From: Nocardia amamiensis
GTDB taxonomy: Bacteria; Actinomycetota; Actinomycetes; Mycobacteriales; Mycobacteriaceae
Assembly (NCBI RefSeq): GCF_015477605.1
Contig: NZ_JADLQX010000020.1
Location: forward strand, 80,524 to 144,523
Length of the DNA: 64,000 bases
Direction: 5' to 3'
In this document: positions 8,180 through 16,926 of the stretch, in pieces
Layout: every line of letters starts with the position of its first letter
Position numbering within the stretch: the stretch's first letter is position 1
Translations under genes and position numbers: made by a program
Notes under the pieces: model-generated
The model's input: the letters and a program-made list of their open reading frames with translations, nothing else
The model's database searches: none
What the model was told of the DNA's origin: nothing

Positions 8180-8541
8180 AACTGAGGCAGCCGCGCAAAA
8201 GGGCAGAACCCGACATACTGACGGGAGCGCCCGCGCCACACGAACGTTAGTCCTGTGAGCAAGGGCCTGCCTGAACATAGACCCCCGGACGGACCGACGT
8301 CCGCTGTCGTTCTGGAAACACCGCCGGTGCAGATGTCGCATCCTTGTCAATATGAATCGACTGTGCACTGCTCGAGGCCAGCCCTTGCGCTGCCCCGCCA
8401 CTGCCGCTGCCCATCACCGTCTACGGGCACGGCTGCATGGACGGCGGCGTTCGAGTCACCTGAGTCCCACGGTGGCGGCTACCACAGCGTGAAGGTCGTC
8501 CGCACCTCGAGCCGAGTCGAGCGAAAGCCAGACGCAGCCGC
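8180..8541. other. Intergenic stretch without a recognised gene
   Basis: About 360 bases between the hairpin after the VOC gene and the stop of the leftward ABC permease. I see no ORF with convincing codon bias; the longest candidates are antisense or overlap the permease. Confidence 0.5.
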
Positions 8542-9447
8542 TCAGCGTCCGCCGAGCCCCGACATCGCGATGCCGCGGATGAACGCGCGCTGGGCGACCG
8601 CGTAGATCACCAGCAGCGGAAGCAGGATGACGACCGCGGCGGCCATGAGGATCGGCCACTGGGTGTGGTACTGGCCTTGCAGCCGGACCAGGCCCAGTGT
8701 CGCGGTGGCGACGTCCTCGCGCTGGATCATGACCAGCGGCCACAGGAAGTCGTTCCACACGGTGATCCAGGTCAGCACGGCGAGCACCATGAGTGCCGGG
8801 CGGGTGTGCGGCAGCAGGACCCGCCAGTAGACCTGCCAGGTCGTGCAGCCGTCGAGTATGGCGGCCTCTTCCAGTTCCGTCGGCAGTGTGCGGAAGAACT
8901 GGCGCATCAGATAGGTGCCGAACGCGCTGCCGAAAAGACCGGGCACGATCATCGCCCACGGGGTGTCCACCCAGCCGAACGCACGCATCAGCAGGAACTG
9001 GGGAATCACCGTCACGGTCAGCGGCACCATCAGCGTGGCGAGGTAGGCCAGGAACAGCATGTCGCGCCCGCGGAAGCGCAAGCGCGCGAAGGCATAACCG
9101 GCCAGCGAGCAGAAGAAGACCTGCCCCGCCGTAACGCACAGCGCGTAGATCGTGGTGTTGAGCAGCATCCGCCCCAGCGGCAACAGGTCGAAAACCTTCC
9201 CGTAGTTCGACCACTGCGGCCGCTCGGGAAGGAATGCGGCATCGGCGATCTCGCCGTCCCGCTTCAGCGACCCGGACACCGCCCACAGGATCGGCAGGAG
9301 TGCACACCACGCGATGCCGACCAGCGCGGCATACACCGCCGCCCCGCGGACCACGCGCCGCACGATCGCCCGCTCGACCCGTCCGCGCGCGACAACCGCG
9401 CCGCGCCGCGCGGGCAACGCTCGCCGCACCACCTCGACAGCGTTCAT
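8542..9447 (-). CDS. Carbohydrate ABC transporter permease (MalG type)
   Basis: 301 residues, about six membrane segments, first near residues 35-55 (YAALVGIAWCALLPILWAVSG). The cytoplasmic EAA loop that contacts the ATPase is ELEEAAILDGCTTWQVYWR near residues 190-210, typical of the CUT1 (oligosaccharide) class. The start ATG 9447 overlaps the stop of the upstream permease (ATGA). It forms a three-gene operon with a MalF-type permease and a binding lipoprotein; no ATPase gene is present in the cluster. Confidence 0.92.
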   Translation of the reverse strand: MNAVEVVRRALPARRGAVVARGRVERAIVRRVVRGAAVYAALVGIAWCALLPILWAVSGSLKRDGEIADAAFLPERPQWSNYGKVFDLLPLGRMLLNTTIYALCVTAGQVFFCSLAGYAFARLRFRGRDMLFLAYLATLMVPLTVTVIPQFLLMRAFGWVDTPWAMIVPGLFGSAFGTYLMRQFFRTLPTELEEAAILDGCTTWQVYWRVLLPHTRPALMVLAVLTWITVWNDFLWPLVMIQREDVATATLGLVRLQGQYHTQWPILMAAAVVILLPLLVIYAVAQRAFIRGIAMSGLGGR

Positions 9448-10370
9448 TGCTCGACCTCCGCCCGCCGGGCCATCCGAAGTTGCAGCAGTGTCAGCAGGAA
9501 CAGCATCGCGAAGATCACCCAGGCCAGCGCGGAGGCGTAGCCCACCTCGTAGAAGCCGAAGGCGTTCTGGAAAAGCATGATCCCCAGCAGGTAGGTGCCC
9601 GTCTCCGGACCGCCGTTGCCGCCGGTCAACGCGTATGCCTGGTCGAAAGCCTGCACCGAATTGATGATCGTGATGATGAAGACGAACGACAGCGGCCCCC
9701 GGATCAGCGGCAGGGTGATGGCGGAGAACCGCCGCAGCGCCCCGGCGCCATCGATCATCGCGGCCTCGTAGAGCGTCTCCGGCACGCCCTGCATGGCGGC
9801 GAGCAGGATGACCGTCGCGAACGGCACGCTCTTCCATACGGTGACGATGCTCAGCGACACCAGCGCCCAGTCCGGGTCGGTCAGCCACGGCACCGCGTCG
9901 ATGCCGAACCAGCCGAGCGCGACGTTCAGCAGACCGTCATCGGTGAACAGGAACCGCCACACCACCGCCATGGCGACCGCGGACGCGACCAGCGGCAGAA
10001 ACGCGATAGTCCGAAATATGCTTATACCAGCCAATTTTCGGTTCAGCACCGCGGCTACCGCGAGTCCGATCACCACGGTGGGCACCAAGGTGAGCGCCGT
10101 GAAAACGGCAGTGTTGCGCACCGCGATGAGAAACAGCGGATCGGATCCGAACAGCCTCCGATAGTTGTCCACGCCGACGAACCGCATGGGACCGAACAAG
10201 TCCCACGAATGAAAACTCAGATAGAGCGAAAAGCCCAACGGAAACAACAAGAAAACCGCTACGGCTCCCACATTGGGCGCGACGAACGCCCAACCCGCTC
10301 GCTCGCGTCGCCGCGCCAAACGGGACCTGGCACGACGGGTCGCATCGCCCTCGGTTTGCGACCGGCTCAT
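9444..10370 (-). CDS. Carbohydrate ABC transporter permease (MalF type)
   Basis: 308 residues with about six transmembrane segments, the first being VAPNVGAVAVFLLFPLGFSLYL. The EAA motif is ETLYEAAMIDGAGALRRF near residue 200. It pairs with the MalG-type permease to make the membrane channel of a CUT1 sugar importer. ATGA overlaps on both sides (with the binding protein at 10367-10370 and the second permease at 9444-9447) indicate translational coupling. Confidence 0.92.
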   Translation of the reverse strand: MSRSQTEGDATRRARSRLARRRERAGWAFVAPNVGAVAVFLLFPLGFSLYLSFHSWDLFGPMRFVGVDNYRRLFGSDPLFLIAVRNTAVFTALTLVPTVVIGLAVAAVLNRKLAGISIFRTIAFLPLVASAVAMAVVWRFLFTDDGLLNVALGWFGIDAVPWLTDPDWALVSLSIVTVWKSVPFATVILLAAMQGVPETLYEAAMIDGAGALRRFSAITLPLIRGPLSFVFIITIINSVQAFDQAYALTGGNGGPETGTYLLGIMLFQNAFGFYEVGYASALAWVIFAMLFLLTLLQLRMARRAEVEQ

Positions 10371-11680
10371 CCTGCCTCCAACAGGGCGTCGACGTCGGAG
10401 GCGAAGCGGCCGTTCAAGGAATCGGCGGTGGCGGCACCGCGCAGGACGCGGTTGGAGCCCCGCTCGAGCAGCGCGGAAACCTTGCCCCAGACCGGTGTCA
10501 CCGGCAGGGGTCGCGAGTTGGCCGGGCCCTCGGTGAACACCTCGATATTCCGGATCTCACTGTGCGCGGCGGCGAACCCCGCCGAACTCATCGCGGACTT
10601 CAGTACCGGAACGAACAGGCCGGACGCGGCGATGATCTCCTGCCCCACCGGCCCGGTCGCGAATTTGACGAATTCCCAGGCCTGCTCGATGCGCGGACTG
10701 TCCGCGGCGATGGACAGTCCCGTGCTGCCGACGTCGGTGATCGCGCCGGGACCGCCGCGCGGACCCACCGGCAGTACCGTGACGTCGATGGCGAGATCGT
10801 CGTGCCCGGCGAATTCGGAGTACAGCCAATGCCCGCCCAACGCCATGGCCGCCCGTCCCCGCCGGAACAGGTCCGGCGCGGAAACCGACAGCGTATCGGC
10901 GGCTTTCGGCGCCACGCGGTGGCGCACCGCGAGGTCGGCGTAGAACTGGAATCCTTCGGCGAACCGAGGATCCCCGATATTGGTTCTGGTCGGATTCACC
11001 GACGGCGTGAACCACTCGGCGCCGTTGTTCATGCCGAAGCAGGCTGCCGAGAAGTAGGGCACCCAGGCGTCGGCGAAACCCCACTTCGTCCGTCCGGACG
11101 AATCGTGCTCGGTCAAAGCGCGTGCCGCGGACAGAAACTCGTCGAACGACCAGGCGTCCCGCCAGCGAGCGGGCGGCGTGATACCTGCATCGGCGAATGA
11201 TTGACGGTTGTAATACAGGAACACCCCGGACCATTGCTCGGGCAGAGCGTACTGACCACCGGCATAGCTGAAAGTGTCGTACAGCGCCGGGTAGCTGTCG
11301 GCGCGCAACTGGGCCGCGTACTGCGGCTCGCGCTCCAGCAGCGTGTTCAGATCCAGCAGCACACCGCGCTCGGCCAAGCCGGAATACAGCAGCTCCCAGG
11401 CCATCAGCACGTCTGGGCACTTGCCGCCCGCGCAATAGGTGAGCATCTGCTGCATCGGGTCGGGGCCCGACATGATGGTGCGAATCCGGATATCCGGGTG
11501 TCGTTTCCGGAACTCGTCGATGATCTTCAGCCGCACCCGCGCCTCTTCCGGCCTGGCCTGGAAGAAGAAAGTCAGCGCGTCGTCATCGGAGCCGCAGCCA
11601 CTGCTCGCCAGCAGCGGAGCGGCCAGCGCCGACCCGAGCAGCGTCCGGCGACGGACTCGGGCGACGGGGTCGGCACGCAA
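10367..11680 (-). CDS. Extracellular sugar-binding lipoprotein of ABC importer
   Basis: 437 residues. Signal segment RVRRRTLLGSALAAPLLASSGC: twin-arginine-like RRR and a lipid-attachment Cys29 with a slightly unusual lipobox (SSGC rather than LxGC). The mature part is a family 1 solute-binding protein (FFFQARPEEARVRLKIIDEF, DVLMAWELLYSGLAERGVLLDL, IEQAWEFVKFATGPVGQEI). The longer frame opens at 11764, but a GGAGGAGG six bases before TTG 11680 marks TTG as the start. It should capture a sugar or glycoside and deliver it to the two permeases; the substrate cannot be read. Confidence 0.88.
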   Translation of the reverse strand: MRADPVARVRRRTLLGSALAAPLLASSGCGSDDDALTFFFQARPEEARVRLKIIDEFRKRHPDIRIRTIMSGPDPMQQMLTYCAGGKCPDVLMAWELLYSGLAERGVLLDLNTLLEREPQYAAQLRADSYPALYDTFSYAGGQYALPEQWSGVFLYYNRQSFADAGITPPARWRDAWSFDEFLSAARALTEHDSSGRTKWGFADAWVPYFSAACFGMNNGAEWFTPSVNPTRTNIGDPRFAEGFQFYADLAVRHRVAPKAADTLSVSAPDLFRRGRAAMALGGHWLYSEFAGHDDLAIDVTVLPVGPRGGPGAITDVGSTGLSIAADSPRIEQAWEFVKFATGPVGQEIIAASGLFVPVLKSAMSSAGFAAAHSEIRNIEVFTEGPANSRPLPVTPVWGKVSALLERGSNRVLRGAATADSLNGRFASDVDALLEAG

Positions 11681-11883
11681 CTCAGCCCTCCTCCAGGGCG
11701 GATGTGGAGCTTCCTCGAACCGCATGGCAGCATACGTTCGGCTATCACAGGTGACGGCCGACACATGAACAATATTTCACGTTGCTCGCTCGGCGGCCGG
11801 AATCGGCACGACGACGATCATCGATCGGATACGTTGTCACGTGTTTCAGCAAGATCCTGCGCGTTTTACAGGAGAGTAGGCAG

Positions 11884-14145
11884 ATGGCGACAATCGAATA
11901 TCTGCGGACCGATCCCGATCTGCCGCCCGTCGGCGTGGTCGACAAGTCCCCGATCACTCCGGCCAAGAAATTGATCTTCGCGGGGATCGCCGTACTGGGT
12001 GCGGCGGCGTGGGCGGTGCTGGCGGTCTCGCGTGGTGAGTCGGTGAACGCGGTGTGGATCGTGATCGCCGCGGTGTGCACCTACATCATCGCGTATCGGT
12101 TCTACGCCAGGTTCATCGAACGCAAGATCACCAAGCCGCGTGATGATCTGGCCACCCCCGCGGAGATCCTGGAGAACGGCAAGGACTACATGCCGATGGA
12201 CCGCCGGGTGCTCTATGGGCACCACTTCGCGGCCATCGCGGGGGCGGGTCCGCTGGTGGGTCCGGTGCTGGCCGCGCAGATGGGGTATCTGCCGGGGACC
12301 ATCTGGATCGTGGTCGGCGTGGTGCTGGCCGGGGCGGTGCAGGACTTCCTGGTGCTGTGGGTGTCGATGAAGCGGCGCGGCCGCAGCCTCGGTCAGATGG
12401 CGCGTGACGAGCTGGGCGTGATCGGCGGCTGGGCGGCCATCGTCGGCATTCTCGTGATCATGATGATCCTGCTCGCGGTGCTCGCGCTGGTCGTGGTGAA
12501 CGCGCTCGCGCACAGCCCGTGGGGGGTGTTCTCCATCGGCATGACCATCCCGATCGCCCTGTTCATGGGCGTCTACCTGCGGTTCCTGCGGCCGGGCAAG
12601 GTCGGCGAGGTGTCCGCGATCGGGTTCGGCCTGCTGCTGGCGGCCATCGTGAGCGGCGGCTGGGTGTCGGAAACCTCTTGGGGCGCCGACTGGTTCACCC
12701 TTTCGCCGGTGACCATCTCCTGGCTGCTGATCGCCTACGGTTTCTTCGCCTCGGTGCTTCCGGTGTGGTTGCTGCTGGCGCCGCGGGATTATCTGTCCAC
12801 CTTCATGAAGGTCGGCACGATCGTGCTGCTCGCGGTCGGCATCCTGGTCACGCTGCCGGTGCTGCAAGCCCCCGCGGTGTCGGGCTTCGCCGGCTCGGGC
12901 AAGGGCCCGGCGTTCGCGGGCTCGCTGTTCCCGTTCCTGTTCATCACCATCGCCTGCGGCGCGCTGTCGGGTTTCCACGCGCTGGTCTCGTCGGGAACCA
13001 CGCCGAAGCTGCTGGAGAAGGAATCCCACGCGCGGATGATCGGCTACGGCGGCATGCTGATGGAATCGTTCGTCGCGGTCATGGCCATCATCACCGCCTC
13101 GATCATCGACCAGCACCTGTACTTCGCGATGAACGCCCCCGTCGGGCTCACCGGCGGCACCGCGGAGAAAGCCGCCGCCTACACCAACAGCCTCGGCCTC
13201 ACCGGTGCCCCCACCACAGCCGCGGAGCTGAGCCGAGCCGCGAGCGACGTCGGCGAGACGACCATCATTTCCCGCACCGGCGGCGCGCCGACGCTGGCCG
13301 TCGGCATCTCCGAGGTGTTCCACCAGTTCCTCGGCGGCGCGAGCTGGAAGTCGTTCTGGTACCACTTCGCGATCATGTTCGAGGCACTGTTCATCCTCAC
13401 CACCATCGACGCCGGCACCCGGGTCGCGCGGTTCATGCTCTCGGACGCCCTCGGCAACTTCGGCGGCCCGGCCAGGAAGTTCCGTGACCCGTCCTGGCGG
13501 GTCGGGGCCTGGCTGTGCTCGGCACTCGTGGTCGCCGCATGGGGATCGATCCTGCTGATGGGCGTCACCGACCCCCTCGGCGGCATCAACACCCTGTTCC
13601 CGCTGTTCGGCATCGCCAACCAGCTGCTCGCGGCGATGGCGTTGACGGTGGTGCTGGTGATCCTGGTGAAGAAGGGCCTGGCGAAATGGGCCTGGGTCCC
13701 CGGCATTCCGCTGGCCTGGGACCTCGCGGTCACCATGACCGCGTCCTGGCAGAAGATCTTCTCCGCCGACCCGAAACTCGGCTACTGGAAACAACACAGC
13801 ATCTGCCAGGCGGCCCAAGACGCCGGGAAACTCTGTTTGACCGCGAAAACCCCCGACGACATGAACGCGATCGTGCGCAACACCTTCATCCAAGGCACGT
13901 TGTCGATCGTGTTCGCCGCACTGGTGCTGATCGTGGCCGTCGTCGGCGCGGTGGTCGCCTTCCGCGCCTGGCGCTCCGGCCGAACCACCACCACCTCCGA
14001 AACACCAGAAGTGCCCTCGAAGATCTTCGCACCCAGCGGATTTCTCGCCACCACGGCGGAGAAAGAAGTCCAGAAACAGTGGGACGAGCTGATCGCGACC
14101 GGACAGGTGCGCGCGCCCGGCGCGGCGCACGTGCACGCACAATGA
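11884..14145 (+). CDS. cstA: Carbon starvation protein A (pyruvate/peptide transporter family)
   Basis: 753 residues with many membrane segments, in the usual size range of CstA/BtsT. Recognisable stretches include MDRRVLYGHHFAAIAGAGP and GPVLAAQMGYLPGTIWIVVG near the N-terminus and LFPLFGIANQLLAAMAL toward the C-terminus. CstA is associated with peptide or pyruvate uptake under carbon limitation. ATG 11884 follows AGGAGAGTAGGCAG and is preferred to longer frames. The stop overlaps the next start (ATGA), the usual cstA-ybdD arrangement. Divergent from the sugar importer operon, so both may share a carbon-responsive promoter region at 11681-11883. Confidence 0.95.
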   Translation: MATIEYLRTDPDLPPVGVVDKSPITPAKKLIFAGIAVLGAAAWAVLAVSRGESVNAVWIVIAAVCTYIIAYRFYARFIERKITKPRDDLATPAEILENGKDYMPMDRRVLYGHHFAAIAGAGPLVGPVLAAQMGYLPGTIWIVVGVVLAGAVQDFLVLWVSMKRRGRSLGQMARDELGVIGGWAAIVGILVIMMILLAVLALVVVNALAHSPWGVFSIGMTIPIALFMGVYLRFLRPGKVGEVSAIGFGLLLAAIVSGGWVSETSWGADWFTLSPVTISWLLIAYGFFASVLPVWLLLAPRDYLSTFMKVGTIVLLAVGILVTLPVLQAPAVSGFAGSGKGPAFAGSLFPFLFITIACGALSGFHALVSSGTTPKLLEKESHARMIGYGGMLMESFVAVMAIITASIIDQHLYFAMNAPVGLTGGTAEKAAAYTNSLGLTGAPTTAAELSRAASDVGETTIISRTGGAPTLAVGISEVFHQFLGGASWKSFWYHFAIMFEALFILTTIDAGTRVARFMLSDALGNFGGPARKFRDPSWRVGAWLCSALVVAAWGSILLMGVTDPLGGINTLFPLFGIANQLLAAMALTVVLVILVKKGLAKWAWVPGIPLAWDLAVTMTASWQKIFSADPKLGYWKQHSICQAAQDAGKLCLTAKTPDDMNAIVRNTFIQGTLSIVFAALVLIVAVVGAVVAFRAWRSGRTTTTSETPEVPSKIFAPSGFLATTAEKEVQKQWDELIATGQVRAPGAAHVHAQ

Positions 14146-14399
14146 ACACTTCCGCCACGGGTGCCGACCGGTCCGCGCGACCGGCCGGCACCCGGCTGCG
14201 CGCCACGGCGCGTGCCTGCGGGGACGGCGTTCGTGCCGGCATCTGGTGGTTCAACTCGATCCTGGGCGGACAGGACTACCAGCGCTACGTCCAGCACCTG
14301 CGCCGCAGGCACCCGGAGTGCCCGATCCCGACCGAACGGGAGTACTGGCGGCAGCGGCATGCCGAGGCGGATCGCAATCCGGCCAACCGCTGCTGCTGA
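14142..14399 (+). CDS. YbdD/YjiX-family small protein
   Basis: 85 residues. The conserved core is GIWWFNSILGGQDYQRYVQH followed by LRRRHPECPIPTEREYWRQR, diagnostic of the DUF466/YbdD family that is encoded immediately after cstA or btsT genes and is thought to be a small partner of that transporter. Here an N-terminal extension of about 30 Ser/Arg/Ala-rich residues precedes the domain. Starts inside the cstA stop (ATGA). Confidence 0.92.
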   Translation: MNTSATGADRSARPAGTRLRATARACGDGVRAGIWWFNSILGGQDYQRYVQHLRRRHPECPIPTEREYWRQRHAEADRNPANRCC

Positions 14400-14559
14400 G
14401 CGAACTTTTTTGGCGCGTGCCGCCGCACGACGTTTTGGTGCTTCGCACTACTGCCCGCCGCGCATACATGGTGCGATGTCATGACGCTTGTGCGAAGTGG
14501 CGACAGCCCCGGCGACGATGGCGGATTTCCGCTAGCATGGGTCCGCCGTAGCTGACATT

Positions 14560-16191
14560 GTGGTGGGCGTGACGATCACGGCATTGGATTTCGAACGGTG
14601 CTATCGGGCGGTGTCGACCCGGGACTCGCGATTCGACGGGCAATTCTTCACCGCGGTGCGGACCACCGGAATCTATTGCCGCCCTTCGTGTCCGGCGATC
14701 ACCCCGAAGCGGGCCAACGTGTCGTTCCTACCGACCGCCGCCGCGGCCCAGCAGGCAGGCTACCGGGCCTGCCGCCGCTGTCTGCCGGACGCCGCACCGG
14801 GTTCGCCGCTGTGGAACACCAGGGCGGATCTGGCCGCGCGGGCCATGCGGCTGATCGGTGACGGCGTCATCGAACGCGGCGGGGTGCCTGCGCTGGCCGC
14901 CACGCTCGGCTATTCGCAGCGGCAGCTCACCCGGGTGCTGACCACCGAGCTCGGCGCGGGACCGCTGGCACTGGCTCGTGCGCACCGGGCGCACACCGCG
15001 CGGCTGCTGATCCAGACCACCACGATGCCCATGTCCGATATCGCGTTCGCGGCGGGGTTCGCCTCCATCCGCCAGTTCAACGACACGGTGCGCGAGGTGT
15101 TCGCGGTCAGCCCCACCACCATGCGGACCGAGGCCCAGCGCGCGAAATCGGGCACCTCCGGCCGTCCGGCGCCCGCAGGCAACGGCTCGCTCACGCTGCG
15201 GCTGCCCTACCGGGAACCGCTGGACCGCGCGTGGCTGGAGTGGTTCCTGTCCGCGCACGTCGTGCCCGGCATGGAGCTGTGGGACAGCGGCGCCTACACG
15301 AGAAATCTCCGCACGCCGCACGGGCACGCCACAGTGCGGCTGGGTTTCCAGCGCGACCACGTGCGGGCCGAGTTGTCTTTGCAGGACATGCGCGATCTGG
15401 CGCCGACGGTGGCGCGGCTGCGGCATCTGCTGGATCTGGACGCCGACCCGGTGGGGATCGATGAGGCGCTCGGCGTCGGGCCAGGGGCGCACGGGCCGTC
15501 TTCGGAACGGTTGTCGGAGCACCACACCGAATATCTGCCGGATGCCGGTGCGGGCTCGCCGCCGGACGCCGAGGCGATACCCGACGCCGACCGGTTCGGC
15601 GCGAGGCGCCCGTCGTTCACGCCGGGTATCCGGGTACCCGGCTGCCTGGATGGAGCGGAACTGTTGCTGCGCACCATGATCGGGCAGCAGATCTCGGTCG
15701 CCGCCGCGGCCACGCACACCGCGCGGCTGGTCGAGGCGCTCGGCGAGCGCGTCGACGGTCCGATCCCGCTGCTGTTCCCGACACTGGAGGTGATCGCCGA
15801 GCGCGGCGCCGAAGTCTTGACCGGCCCGGCGCGACGGATCCGCTCCATCGTCGCTGCCGCGGAGGCGCTCGCCGCCGGAGAACTGCTGCTGCACCAGGGG
15901 CGTACCGCAGCCGACCTGCGCCGCGATCTGCTCGCGCTGGACGGCGTCGGGCCGTGGACGGCCGACTACGTGGCCATGCGCCTGCTCGCCGACCCGGACG
16001 TCCTGCTGAGCACCGATTTGGTCGTCCGCCAAGGCGCGACCCTACTGGGCATCGATCTGACGGATACCGCGCGCTGGGCGCCGTGGCGGTCGTACCTGTC
16101 GATGCACCTCTGGAAAGCGGCCCTGACCGACCGCGCCACATCCACCGAAGTCCCCGCGCTCGCCACCACGAAAGGCAGTGTCGAAGCATGA
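14560..16191 (+). CDS. alkA: Bifunctional Ada-type methyl-sensor regulator / AlkA DNA-3-methyladenine glycosylase
   Basis: 543 residues in three parts. Residues 8-80 are the Ada zinc domain with Cys40, Cys44, Cys71 and Cys74 (GIYCRPSCPA, CRRCLPD), which repairs methyl phosphotriesters at the first Cys. Residues about 90-190 are an AraC-type helix-turn-helix (YSQRQLTRVLTTELGAGPLA, MSDIAFAAGFASIRQF). The rest is an AlkA HhH-GPD glycosylase with hairpin GVGPWTADYVAM and catalytic Asp486 in LSTDLVV. This Ada-AlkA fusion is known in mycobacteria. GTG 14560 is taken as start; GTG 14569 is possible. It overlaps ogt (ATGA), giving a two-gene alkylation-repair operon. Confidence 0.93.
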   Translation: MVGVTITALDFERCYRAVSTRDSRFDGQFFTAVRTTGIYCRPSCPAITPKRANVSFLPTAAAAQQAGYRACRRCLPDAAPGSPLWNTRADLAARAMRLIGDGVIERGGVPALAATLGYSQRQLTRVLTTELGAGPLALARAHRAHTARLLIQTTTMPMSDIAFAAGFASIRQFNDTVREVFAVSPTTMRTEAQRAKSGTSGRPAPAGNGSLTLRLPYREPLDRAWLEWFLSAHVVPGMELWDSGAYTRNLRTPHGHATVRLGFQRDHVRAELSLQDMRDLAPTVARLRHLLDLDADPVGIDEALGVGPGAHGPSSERLSEHHTEYLPDAGAGSPPDAEAIPDADRFGARRPSFTPGIRVPGCLDGAELLLRTMIGQQISVAAAATHTARLVEALGERVDGPIPLLFPTLEVIAERGAEVLTGPARRIRSIVAAAEALAAGELLLHQGRTAADLRRDLLALDGVGPWTADYVAMRLLADPDVLLSTDLVVRQGATLLGIDLTDTARWAPWRSYLSMHLWKAALTDRATSTEVPALATTKGSVEA

Positions 16192-16730
16192 ACGCCACCA
16201 GCACCATTCCCTCCGCAATCGGCGGAAAGGTCACTTCTACAGCGCATTTCGCGATCACCGACACTCCGCTCGGACCGTTCACCGCGCTCGTCGACGCGGA
16301 GGGCGCGGTCTTGGCCTCCGGCTGGACCTCCGATGCGGAGAACCTGCGCGGCTTGATTCATCCCACGCTGCGCCCTGACCGGCTGCGGCAACGCGATTCA
16401 CTGGGGGACGTGACCAGCGCCGTGATCGCCTATCACGAGGGCGATCTCACGGCGATCGATCCGATTCCGGTTCGCCAACGCTCCGGGGAGTTCCTCGCGC
16501 ACGCCTGGGAGGTGCTGCGCAGGGTGCCGGCGGGCAGCCCGCTCACCTACACCGAGTTCGCCGCCTGCTCCGGCCGCCCCGACGCCACGCGCGCCGCCGC
16601 CAACGCGTGCGCCCGCAACGCCGCCGCCCTGTTCGTGCCCTGCCATCGAATCCTGCGGATCGGCGGCGCTCTCGGCGGATTCCGCTGGGGATTGCCGGTG
16701 AAGCGCTGGCTACTCGACCACGAGGGGTGA
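16188..16730 (+). CDS. ogt: Methylated-DNA-[protein]-cysteine S-methyltransferase
   Basis: 180 residues, normal for Ogt/MGMT. The suicide-acceptor site is FVPCHRIL with Cys152, and the preceding helix-turn-helix includes GSPLTYTEFAACSG and RAAANACARN. It transfers O6-methyl groups from guanine to its own Cys. ATG 16188 overlaps the alkA stop (ATGA), so both alkylation-repair enzymes are made together. A hairpin follows directly after the stop. Confidence 0.95.
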   Translation: MNATSTIPSAIGGKVTSTAHFAITDTPLGPFTALVDAEGAVLASGWTSDAENLRGLIHPTLRPDRLRQRDSLGDVTSAVIAYHEGDLTAIDPIPVRQRSGEFLAHAWEVLRRVPAGSPLTYTEFAACSGRPDATRAAANACARNAAALFVPCHRILRIGGALGGFRWGLPVKRWLLDHEG

Positions 16731-16732
16731 GG

Positions 16733-16763
16733 GTCCTCGACCGCGCCGGCTCAGCTCGAGGAC
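16733..16763 (+). terminator. Hairpin after alkA-ogt
   Basis: GTCCTCGA (16733-16740) pairs with TCGAGGAC (16756-16763), 2 bases after the ogt stop. It separates the repair operon from convergent sbcC. Confidence 0.5.
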
Positions 16764-16926
16764 AGCCACATCGGTCCCACCGCGCACGCGATCGCGGGTG
16801 CGGCGAGTGCACTGCCCGACAACGCTAGTCCGCCTGGCATCACCTCCGCGGTGCCGAGCATGAGCACGGTATGCGGTCAGCCGGGTCCACCGATCCATCA
16901 GCCACACAGGACGCGGACGGCGCGAG

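Noticed and set aside
8255..8605. 116-codon plus-strand ORF downstream of the VOC gene
   Set aside because: It overlaps the end of the ABC permease gene antisense and has no coding bias.
11866..14142. 758-codon minus-strand frame opposite cstA
   Set aside because: Shadow of the cstA membrane protein; no motif.
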